Made by a program: the position numbers and the translations under genes. Below are positions 7,182 through 14,091 of a stretch of DNA of 17,535 bases, in pieces (position 1 is the first letter of the stretch; every line of letters begins with the position of its first letter). The stretch is from Pseudomonadota bacterium (GTDB lineage: Bacteria > Pseudomonadota > Alphaproteobacteria > Sphingomonadales > Sphingomonadaceae), in the NCBI GenBank assembly GCA_023387085.1, contig JAEWIL010000009.1:1-17535 (forward strand), written 5' to 3'. A model generated the notes under the pieces. It did not search any database. It saw nothing but the letters and a program-made list of their open reading frames with translations, and had not been told where the DNA came from.

Positions 7182-8164
7182 GTTCGGCGCATATCCCACG
7201 GATCGAAATCGCGGGTTCGTATCCAGCGAGTCGCGATCCATTTCTCGCCTGTGGTGACCGGCAGGCCGGCGTGGCGACTGCTTTCGTCGGGGCGTCCATC
7301 GGGCAGCGTGTTCCCGAACAGGATCATGTCGCCTATCTCCCCGCGAAAATCGATATTTGCTGCCGGAAATTCGGTGCTTCCTCCGGTATAACCTTCGTTG
7401 AGATAACAGATGGCGGTGGCGACGCGTTGATTGGACTCGCCCGGCAGGCAATCGTGGTGCGGACGATATTGCTGACCCGGCGAATAGCGCAGGATAGTGA
7501 GCGGCTCACCTTGTTCGGTGCGGGTCTGCGTCGCGGCGGCGATGCGGCGATTGATCGCCTCGACCACCAGATCCTGCTGAATCGGACCGAGCACCGCGCC
7601 GTCCGAGGTTCGCACGGGATGTTGCATCGATTTGCCCGACGCCGGATCGACGACGATCGCGGGGGCGAGAAACGGGCGCGCGAGATCGGCGATGTGGACG
7701 CATTCGGCGGGCGAAAGCAACGCGCGAACAACGCCTAGTTGGGGTTGGCTGGACAGCCGGACGAGTTCGGCTTCGCGTGAAGGAAAGCCGTTCGGGTCGA
7801 GCTGCATGGCGTCGAGCAGAGCAAGCTGCCGAGCCGCCCGCACATTGTCCGATGCCACTTTTCTCAGATAGCGCAGAGCGCCAGCCCAGTCGGGCGCAAA
7901 CCCTCCCGCTCCGATGGCCATGAACACGGCGTAGATGATCGCTGCGCCCTGATGACCGGCATCGGCCGCTCGGCCGAACAATATTCGCGCGCGACCGAAG
8001 TTGCGCGTCACCGGCTCGCCGTAGACGTGCCACAGCCCCAGCAGATGCAAGGCTTCGGCATCGCCGTCCTTGGCCAAGGTCGCCGCGAGCCGCACGGCCT
8101 CCTCGACGGCGCCGGTGTCGATCAGAAAGTCTATCCGTTCGCGCGTGGTATCGGACTTCGTCAT
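7178..8164 (-). CDS. Sel1-like repeat / 2-oxoglutarate-Fe(II) prolyl-4-hydroxylase-type oxygenase
   Basis: 328 residues from the chosen start. The N-terminal ~120 residues are alpha-helical with Sel1/TPR-like repeats (AEALHLLGLWHVYGE at 36-50, ARILFGRAADAGHQGAAI at 59-76). The C-terminal half is a prolyl-4-hydroxylase-type dioxygenase: LRYSPGQQYRPHHD with the HxD iron ligands H236 and D238, distal histidine H298 in SSRHAGLPV, and K308 in TGEKW as the 2-oxoglutarate contact. It should hydroxylate a protein or small molecule using Fe(II), O2 and 2-oxoglutarate; the substrate is unknown. ATG at 8164 is preferred because GAGAG precedes it at 5 nt; ATG at 8182 has no ribosome site, and TTG at 8197 lies in the terminator T-run. 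Upstream on the same strand is a TonB-dependent receptor, a pairing reminiscent of Fiu/YbiX and PiuA/PiuC. Confidence 0.87.
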   Translation of the reverse strand: MTKSDTTRERIDFLIDTGAVEEAVRLAATLAKDGDAEALHLLGLWHVYGEPVTRNFGRARILFGRAADAGHQGAAIIYAVFMAIGAGGFAPDWAGALRYLRKVASDNVRAARQLALLDAMQLDPNGFPSREAELVRLSSQPQLGVVRALLSPAECVHIADLARPFLAPAIVVDPASGKSMQHPVRTSDGAVLGPIQQDLVVEAINRRIAAATQTRTEQGEPLTILRYSPGQQYRPHHDCLPGESNQRVATAICYLNEGYTGGSTEFPAANIDFRGEIGDMILFGNTLPDGRPDESSRHAGLPVTTGEKWIATRWIRTRDFDPWDMRRT

Positions 8165-8195
8165 TTTCGCTCTCGTATCCATCGGCCGTTGAGGC

Positions 8196-8230
8196 AAAAA
8201 AAAGGGATGGAGACCTTAGTCTCCATCCCT
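8196..8230 (-). terminator. Strong intrinsic terminator of the TonB-dependent receptor gene
   Basis: A perfect 12-bp stem (8203-8214 with 8219-8230, arms AGGGATGGAGAC and GTCTCCATCCCT) encloses a 4-nt loop. Read on the minus strand it is followed by a run of eight T (8203-8196). It begins about 22 nt after the receptor stop codon and ends about 32 nt before the oxygenase start. In the plus direction there is no T-run directly after the stem, so termination should be mainly on the minus strand. Confidence 0.93.
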
Positions 8231-8252
8231 GATTTTTCAGCTTATGCCGGGA

Positions 8253-11200
8253 TCAGAAGCGAGCCCGGAAACCGGTGAAGTAGGTACGACCCAGCGCCTG
8301 ATAGATCGCGCTGCCATCACCCGTCGCCGTCGAACCGAGCGGCGGCTTCTTGTTGGTGAAGTTGTCGATACCGGCAAACCACTCAAGACCGGTATTCGCC
8401 GAACCGTCGCCGCCGATCAGGAACGACGCGCGGACGTTGTGATAGATCACCGACGGATATTTACGGATATCGAACGCATCGGCATTCTGCGGCGGACGAC
8501 CCTGAAGGCTGTAGAAGTTCTCATAGGTCGAGGTCAGCATCTGGCCGATGTAGTGGGCGCCATAGCCGATCTTGTAACGTTCGTTGAACGTCGCATCGAT
8601 GTTGAACACAACTTCGTCCTTCGGATCGCCCAGCTCGCTGAGGATACGGTTTTCGAAGTCAGGCTGCGTCGGATCCAGATAGTTGCTGTTCTTCAGCTGG
8701 TGCGTGTAATAAACGCGCGCGCTGAGAGCTGCATTGTCCGAAATCGCATGGGCATAGGTCGCCTGAACGTCGATACCGCGACGCTTCAGCGAAGCGAAGT
8801 TGAGCGGCGTCGCGACCAGGCTTCCGGTCAGGATCTCACCCGGCGCTTCGTTGTCCGGACCACCATTGGCCCCTGCGCGCTGGAACAGGGCGCAGAACTG
8901 GTTGTTCGGGTCCGGAAGGTCGTAGCAGCTGTTCGCGATCAGCTGCGCCGACGGCGAGTTGATCACGCTCTTCACCTTGATGTCGTAATAGTCGACGGTC
9001 ACGGCAAAGCCCGGGAGGAAGCGCGGCTGAATCACCGCGCCGATCGTCAGCGAGTTCGACGTTTCTGCCTGCAGGTCAGGATTGCTGCCGCTCCGGATTT
9101 CCAGGGAATAGGTACCGCTGGTCGCATTCTGGAAATCGTCATCATCCAGAATGGCTCCCAACGCCGCCTCGCAATTCGCTCGGCGATACTCGGTGCCGTT
9201 GCCGATACGGCTGGCGTTGCAAGGATCCTGGAAGCCCGGCGCGAAGTTCTGACCGAGCGGCGAAGCCGTATCGGTGTAGTTCGGCGCGCGGACCGAGCGG
9301 CCATAGTTGGCGCGGAAGCGGATGTCCTGGATCGGAGCCCATTCGCCGCCGACGTTCCAGGCCCAAACCGTTCCGGTCGAACCATAAGCCTTGTTGTAAT
9401 GCGACACGCGGGCCGCACCGCTCAGGTTCAGGTCATAGAAGAAGGGCTTGTCCTTGATCAGCGGAACATGAAGTTCGCCGAAGCCTTCCATCACTTCCAG
9501 CGCAGCCGGATCGAACGTCTGCAGCGCATTGAGGAAGGTCAGACCCGAGTTGACGATGTCGTCAGCCTTGAAATAGGCGTTTTCCTTGCGCCATTCGCCG
9601 CCGAGGACGAAGCCGACCGGACCGCCGGGCAGGTTGAAGAACGCACCCGTGTCACCCGAGATGAACGCCGTGACGTCGAACTGGGTCAGGTGACCCTTGC
9701 TGCCCGAATCCGTCACGATGTAATCGCGGGCAGCAGAGTTGTCCTTGCCGCCGAACGGGTTGTACGGAACGCAGGCCGCGATATCGGCAGCCAGCATGTT
9801 CTCCGCGGGCGAACCCGGAAGGCCCGAGACGTCATCGACGACGCGCGCTGCCGTGGGGTCGAACTTCGCGCGGCACTGAATGCCGGCGCTCGGGTTGTTC
9901 GGATCGATGCCCGCGTCGAACGAAAGCAACAGGCGCTGGACATTGACGTTGCCGAGCACCTTGATGTCTTCGTTGGTGCGGCCATAGTTCGCCGAGATTT
10001 CATACGACAGGTGATCGCTGAGTTGGCCACGCAGACCGGCAACGATGCGGAAGGTTTCGCGCACCGCATCTTCGTCACGAATGCCGAGGTCGGTCAGGTT
10101 GCGGGCGACGGTGAAGCGGTAGCTTCCATCCGCGATCGCGGCAATATCGCCCGCGCTGAGCGGACCCAAGTTGCCCGTCAGGCTGGTGTTGTTGCCCGAT
10201 GCCAGGATCGCGTTGGCGATCGTCGTGCGCTGAGCGGGCGTCAGGAACGGGTTGTCGAGACGGAAGTTCGACCGCTCGTCGCCGAACGTCTGGGCATAGC
10301 CCTGGTTGAACGCCGGACCCGAGTTCGAGCCCTGGGTGTGGGCGCGGGCATATTTCGCGTCGAAGAAGAGTTCAGCCGCAGGGCTGAATTCAAAACGGCC
10401 CGCGATATCGGCGACATAACGTTCGTTGAACGGCATCACCGACAGCTGACGACCTTCACGACCCGTGGTGCCGTTGCCGCCGATCCACTGGCCGATCGGA
10501 CCGGTGCTGGTGCGGGCGCCGGTCTGCGGCGACAGGTTGCCGTTCGCGTCGAAAACCAGGTTGCAGTTATAGTTCGTGACCGCGCCCGAACCGCTGGGGA
10601 TGCCCCGGCCGCACGGCGCGGCGGCGTTGCCGATCTGCGGGAGCGGGATCAGGCCGTACAGGCTGATGCTGCCCTGGCGAATGTCGCGTGCGAAGACAGC
10701 GTCGGGGATGCCGTCGCTGCCCGAACGGTCGGTATCGACGGTCACAAAACCGTTGTTCTGGCGCAGCCACGGAATCTGCGAACCGAACACGCGCGCCTGC
10801 TTCGAATATTCACCGGCGATCATGATGTTGCCGCGACCGTCAGCGAAGTTCTTGCCGACGATGCCGGCGAGATACTGGTTGCCGCCACCGCCGAATTCGG
10901 GGATGCCGACGCCGCCGCGGACCTGGATGCCGTCGAAATCCTTTTTCATGATGAAGTTGACGACACCGGCAATTGCATCCGAACCATAAACGGCCGAGTT
11001 GCCGCCCGTCACGATGTCGACGCGTTCGATCATGTCGGTCGGAATGGTGTTGATGTCGACCGAAGCCGCGCCGAGCTGAAGATCCGACGGGACGTGGCGG
11101 CGACCGTCGACCAGCACGAGCGTGCGAGCGACGCCGAGGCCGCGAAGATCGAGGAGGTTGAGGCCGGCGATGCCGATGCCCAGACCCGGGTTCTGCTGAG

Positions 11201-11480
11201 CGAAGGTGCTGCGAAGCTGCGGCAGGTTGTTCAGCGTTTCACCAACGTTGATGTTGGCCTGTTCGAAAAGCGAGTCGCCGGTCACCGTGGTGATCGGAAT
11301 GGTCGATTCCAGTTCGGGGCGGCGAATACGCGAACCCGTAACGAGAATGGTGCCCTCGGGCGCCTCGGTCGCTGCGTCGGCAGCGGCGCTGTCTTGAACG
11401 TCTTGGGCCATCGCCGGCATGGCGCTGAACAACGCAAGCGTCAGGGCGGAGCCCCGAACCAACAGGCTGGTTTTCTTCAT
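8253..11480 (-). CDS. TonB-dependent outer-membrane receptor (large, sphingomonad type)
   Basis: 1075-residue outer-membrane beta-barrel transporter energised by TonB-ExbBD. Signal peptide: MKKTSLLVRG then a hydrophobic core, likely cleaved after AMPAMA (A25). A TonB-box-like/plug start TILVTGSRI is at 44-52; plug motifs are LDLRGLGVARTLVLVDGRR (110-128) and VDIVTGGNSAVYGSDAIAG (154-172). The C-terminus YFTGFRARF ends in Phe, as needed for barrel assembly. It is longer than classical siderophore receptors (~700-800) and belongs to the large class common in sphingomonads and Caulobacter, whose substrates may be siderophores, glycans or peptides; the substrate cannot be read. ATG at 11480 has ribosome site GGGGA 9 nt upstream; a TTG at 11507 would place that site inside the gene. 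A terminator follows, then the oxygenase gene. Confidence 0.94.
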   Translation of the reverse strand: MKKTSLLVRGSALTLALFSAMPAMAQDVQDSAAADAATEAPEGTILVTGSRIRRPELESTIPITTVTGDSLFEQANINVGETLNNLPQLRSTFAQQNPGLGIGIAGLNLLDLRGLGVARTLVLVDGRRHVPSDLQLGAASVDINTIPTDMIERVDIVTGGNSAVYGSDAIAGVVNFIMKKDFDGIQVRGGVGIPEFGGGGNQYLAGIVGKNFADGRGNIMIAGEYSKQARVFGSQIPWLRQNNGFVTVDTDRSGSDGIPDAVFARDIRQGSISLYGLIPLPQIGNAAAPCGRGIPSGSGAVTNYNCNLVFDANGNLSPQTGARTSTGPIGQWIGGNGTTGREGRQLSVMPFNERYVADIAGRFEFSPAAELFFDAKYARAHTQGSNSGPAFNQGYAQTFGDERSNFRLDNPFLTPAQRTTIANAILASGNNTSLTGNLGPLSAGDIAAIADGSYRFTVARNLTDLGIRDEDAVRETFRIVAGLRGQLSDHLSYEISANYGRTNEDIKVLGNVNVQRLLLSFDAGIDPNNPSAGIQCRAKFDPTAARVVDDVSGLPGSPAENMLAADIAACVPYNPFGGKDNSAARDYIVTDSGSKGHLTQFDVTAFISGDTGAFFNLPGGPVGFVLGGEWRKENAYFKADDIVNSGLTFLNALQTFDPAALEVMEGFGELHVPLIKDKPFFYDLNLSGAARVSHYNKAYGSTGTVWAWNVGGEWAPIQDIRFRANYGRSVRAPNYTDTASPLGQNFAPGFQDPCNASRIGNGTEYRRANCEAALGAILDDDDFQNATSGTYSLEIRSGSNPDLQAETSNSLTIGAVIQPRFLPGFAVTVDYYDIKVKSVINSPSAQLIANSCYDLPDPNNQFCALFQRAGANGGPDNEAPGEILTGSLVATPLNFASLKRRGIDVQATYAHAISDNAALSARVYYTHQLKNSNYLDPTQPDFENRILSELGDPKDEVVFNIDATFNERYKIGYGAHYIGQMLTSTYENFYSLQGRPPQNADAFDIRKYPSVIYHNVRASFLIGGDGSANTGLEWFAGIDNFTNKKPPLGSTATGDGSAIYQALGRTYFTGFRARF

Positions 11481-11611
11481 AATGTTAATTCCCCGGTTGC
11501 CGTTCAAAAAATCAGGAGTGAACGGAATGACCCTTTAAAAGACCGAAAAAGTGGGCTGCACAAGCCCTTCGCCGACATTTTCTTTCGCTTGGCGGCTGCG
11601 AGCATTGAACT

Positions 11612-11627
11612 GTTGCATTTATGCAAC
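11612..11627. promoter_or_regulatory. Perfect 16-bp palindrome, candidate operator
   Basis: GTTGCATTTATGCAAC consists of two perfect 7-bp arms (GTTGCAT/ATGCAAC) around a TT centre. It lies about 132 nt upstream of the receptor ATG and about 357 nt upstream of phaR. The size and symmetry suit a dimeric DNA-binding protein. PhaR of Paracoccus is known to bind TGC-rich sites, so self-regulation by the adjacent PhaR is one possibility; a regulator of the receptor is another. No T-run follows, so it is not a terminator. Confidence 0.4.
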
Positions 11628-11923
11628 GTAGCGGCGCTAAGGCGCGCGCTGGCTTCGCGCAATAAGCTTGTCCCAAGGCGACACGACTAAAGGCCGGGAC
11701 GCGCATCCGTGTCAAAACATGTCGATATTTCGGTATCATTTGAAACTAAATTGCTTTTCGCTGATCTGGCCGGGTTGAGAGGGCCGCCCTTCCTCCTTCC
11801 GGCCGCCGTCATTCGGACGACGCAAAAGAAATGCTGCAAGGGCGCGAATCGGCGCCTGCGAGGCGCGCATGTTGCGGCGCATCAATATTTGGTGTTAAGG
11901 TCGAGCATCCGACGGCGAATTTC

Positions 11924-11941
11924 CCCGCGGCGGTCCGCGGG
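11924..11941 (+). promoter_or_regulatory. GC-rich hairpin in the phaR leader
   Basis: Two perfect 7-bp arms, CCCGCGG (11924-11930) and CCGCGGG (11935-11941), flank a CGGT loop, 42 nt before the phaR start. No T-run follows. It could be a leader structure or a protein-binding site; in GC-rich DNA it may also be chance. Confidence 0.25.
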
Positions 11942-11983
11942 ATGTCATCGCCGCGCGGCTATTGATTGGGAGCATGGGTCAGC

Positions 11984-12523
11984 ATGGCGAAGTCAAAGGC
12001 GACCGCGGACGGCGGCGTCGTTACCATAAAGAAATATGCCAACCGGCGCCTGTATGACACCGAGCGCAGTTGCTATATCACGCTCGACGACCTGGGCGCG
12101 ATGGTCCGCGACGGGCGCGATTTCCGTGTCGTCGACGCCAAAAGCGGCGAGGACATCACGCACAACGTCCTGACGCAGATCATCATGGACACCGAAACCC
12201 GGGGCGAGACGCTGCTGCCGGTCAATTTCCTGCGCCAGTTGATCGGCATGTACGGCGACAAGATGCAGTCGATGGTTCCGCAATATCTCGAGGCGTCGAT
12301 GGCGACGTTCCGGAAAAACCAGCAGGATGTCCGCGCCGCGCTGGAAGGCGCGCTCGGATCGAACCCGCTCGCCGATCTGACACGCCGGAACCTCGAAATG
12401 TTCCAGCAGGCGGCGGGTGCCTTTATCCCGGGCGTTGGCGTAAACAAGGCCAAGGATGCCGAGATCGACGCCCTGAAGGCCGAGATTGCCGAGCTCAAGG
12501 CCGCCCTCGCGGACAAGAAATAA
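11984..12523 (+). CDS. phaR: Polyhydroxyalkanoate synthesis repressor PhaR
   Basis: 179-residue cytosolic DNA-binding repressor that senses polyhydroxyalkanoate (PHA) granules and controls phasin and PHA genes. The N-terminal PHB/PHA accumulation regulator DNA-binding domain is clear: VTIKKYANRRLYDTERSCYI (13-32) followed by the accumulation domain with VLTQIIMDTE and LPVNFLRQLIGMYG up to about residue 95. The C-terminus is alanine-rich and ends in a probable coiled coil (EIDALKAEIAELKAALADKK), typical of alphaproteobacterial PhaR. ATG at 11984 is chosen because GGGAG lies 11 nt upstream; an in-frame TTG at 11966 is less likely. No phaC, phaA/B or phasin gene is in this window. proS follows after 41 nt. 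Confidence 0.92.
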   Translation: MAKSKATADGGVVTIKKYANRRLYDTERSCYITLDDLGAMVRDGRDFRVVDAKSGEDITHNVLTQIIMDTETRGETLLPVNFLRQLIGMYGDKMQSMVPQYLEASMATFRKNQQDVRAALEGALGSNPLADLTRRNLEMFQQAAGAFIPGVGVNKAKDAEIDALKAEIAELKAALADKK

Positions 12524-12525
12524 CC

Positions 12526-12542
12526 GGGCTGCCTTTCGGCCC
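12526..12542 (+). terminator. Weak hairpin between phaR and proS
   Basis: GGGCTG (12526-12531) pairs with CGGCCC (12537-12542), with one G-U pair, around a CCTTT loop, directly after the phaR stop. Only TT follows before the sequence becomes mixed, so termination is probably partial at best. It may instead only protect the phaR mRNA end. Confidence 0.3.
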
Positions 12543-12564
12543 TTCAGACTAGAAAACAGGACAG

Positions 12565-14091
12565 ATGATCAAGCATGCGCTCAGCGTAACCCGCCAGGCC
12601 GACTTCGCGGCCTGGTATCAGGACGTCATTGCCGAGGCCGACCTCGCCGAGGAATCGGGCGTTCGCGGCTGCATGGTCATCAAGCCGTGGGGCTATGGCA
12701 TCTGGGAACGCATCCAGAAGGTCATGGACGCCGCGATCAAGGACGCGGGCGTGCAGAACGCCTATTTCCCGCTGTTCATCCCCTTGAGCTTCTTTGAAAA
12801 GGAAGCCGACCATGTCGATGGTTTTGCAAAGGAAATGGCGGTCGTCACGCATCACCGCCTGATCCAGGACGGCAAGGGCAAGCTGATCCCCGATCCCGAA
12901 GCCAAGTTGGAAGAGCCGCTGATCGTCCGTCCGACGTCCGAGACGGTGATCGGTTCGGCGATGAGCCGCTGGGTTCAGTCGTGGCGCGACCTGCCGCTGA
13001 AGGTCAACCAGTGGGCGAATGTCGTGCGCTGGGAAATGCGGACGCGCATGTTCCTGCGCACGAGCGAGTTCCTCTGGCAGGAGGGTCACACCGCGCACGC
13101 CGACCGCGACGATGCGATGAAGGAAACGCTGCGCGCGCTCGAAATGTACCGCGCCTTTGCCGAGGATGTTCTCGCGATGCCGGTGATCGCGGGCGAAAAG
13201 CCCGAGAACGAGCGCTTCCCTGGCGCGGTCGCCACCTATTCGATCGAGGCGATGATGCAGGACGGCAAGGCGCTGCAGGCCGGCACCTCGCACTATCTCG
13301 GCACCGGCTTCGCCGAGGCGGCGAACATCCGTTACCAGGACAAGGATGGCGGCCACAGCCTGTGCCATACGACGAGTTGGGGCACCTCGACCCGCATGAT
13401 CGGCGGCGTCATCATGACGCACGGCGACGACGACGGCCTGCGCTGCCCGCCGCGCATCGCGCCGCACCAGATCGTCATCGTGCCGATGCTGCGCGATAAC
13501 GACGAGGATGGCGCGATCCTCGACTATTGCCGCGACCTGGAGGCGAAGCTGAAGGCGCTCGATGCGTTCCGCGAGCCCGTCCGCGTGCTGCTCGACACCG
13601 GCGCGAACAAAGCGCAGACCAAGCGCTGGGGCTGGGTCAAGAAGGGCGCACCGATCATCGTCGAGGTCGGTCCGCGCGACGTTGCGGGCGGCAATGTCGC
13701 GGTGATCCGTCGCGACCGGCTCTATCAGGAGAGTGGCAAGCTCAATACCGCGTTCGTTGCGAAGGATGATTTCGTGGACGGTGCAGTTGCGACTCTGCAG
13801 GACATCCAGACCAGCCTCCATGCCGAGGCGAAGGAGCGGCTGCACGCCAACATTCGCCGCGACGTGACCGATCTGGCGGCGCATTTCGGCGGCGACGACA
13901 AGTTCGTCGGCTGGGTCGAAGTACAATGGTCGCGTCCGACAGGCGATGTGCTCGACGGGATCGTTGAGCAACTCAAAGCGTTGAAGCTGACGATGCGCAA
14001 CACCCCGCTCGACGCCGCGCCTGCCGACGGCAGCTGCTTCTTCACCGGCGAGCCCGCGGTCGAACGCGTTCTTATCGGGCGGACCTATTAG
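12565..14091 (+). CDS. proS: Prolyl-tRNA synthetase, archaeal/eukaryotic-like type
   Basis: Class II synthetase charging tRNA-Pro, cytosolic, 508 residues. The aminoacylation core shows RPTSET (122-127), the motif-2 region NQWANVVRWEMRTRMFLRTS (148-167) continuing into EFLWQEGHTAH to residue 178, QAGTSHYLGTGFAEAANIRY and SWGTSTRMIGGVIMTHGDDD. These are hallmarks of the archaeal/eukaryotic-like ProRS (also found in Thermus), not the E. coli type; the editing insertion is absent. An anticodon-binding domain follows (RIAPHQIVIVPM) and the protein ends in Tyr (GRTY), as in this type. The C-terminal zinc-binding domain is degenerate: only one Cys (GSCFFTGEP) of the usual four remains. AGGA lies just before ATG 12565. 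rnr begins at the very next base after the stop. Confidence 0.95.
   Translation: MIKHALSVTRQADFAAWYQDVIAEADLAEESGVRGCMVIKPWGYGIWERIQKVMDAAIKDAGVQNAYFPLFIPLSFFEKEADHVDGFAKEMAVVTHHRLIQDGKGKLIPDPEAKLEEPLIVRPTSETVIGSAMSRWVQSWRDLPLKVNQWANVVRWEMRTRMFLRTSEFLWQEGHTAHADRDDAMKETLRALEMYRAFAEDVLAMPVIAGEKPENERFPGAVATYSIEAMMQDGKALQAGTSHYLGTGFAEAANIRYQDKDGGHSLCHTTSWGTSTRMIGGVIMTHGDDDGLRCPPRIAPHQIVIVPMLRDNDEDGAILDYCRDLEAKLKALDAFREPVRVLLDTGANKAQTKRWGWVKKGAPIIVEVGPRDVAGGNVAVIRRDRLYQESGKLNTAFVAKDDFVDGAVATLQDIQTSLHAEAKERLHANIRRDVTDLAAHFGGDDKFVGWVEVQWSRPTGDVLDGIVEQLKALKLTMRNTPLDAAPADGSCFFTGEPAVERVLIGRTY

Larger units (their letters stand above)
11481..11983. promoter_or_regulatory. 503-nt divergent intergenic region, receptor (-) / phaR (+)
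   Basis: No supportable gene lies here; short open frames have no family features. It must hold the promoters of the receptor and of phaR. Visible structures are a short inverted repeat GGGCT/AGCCC at 11553-11567, a perfect 16-bp palindrome at 11612-11627, and a GC-rich hairpin at 11924-11941 in the phaR leader. A weak minus-strand promoter candidate (TTGTGC, 17 nt, TTTTAA) overlaps 11536-11564, but the -10 match is poor. Base composition is more AT-rich around 11700-11760. Confidence 0.5.

Noticed and set aside
8183..8197. TTG start at 8197 or ATG at 8182 for the oxygenase
   Set aside because: 8197 lies inside the terminator T-run and 8182 lacks a ribosome site; the extra residues are not part of the Sel1-like domain. 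The ATG at 8182 cannot be fully excluded.
8244..11690. A 1148-codon open frame on the plus strand antisense to the TonB-dependent receptor
   Set aside because: Its codons are in register with the receptor's codons, so it stays open simply because the receptor avoids TTA, CTA and TCA, which are rare in GC-rich genomes. The translation is Arg/Val/Ala-rich with no domain pattern, while the receptor frame has signal peptide, plug and barrel end.
11512..11739. 75-codon minus-strand and 11709-12029 plus-strand frames in the receptor/phaR gap
   Set aside because: No ribosome site, no domain pattern, and the plus frame runs into phaR in the wrong frame.
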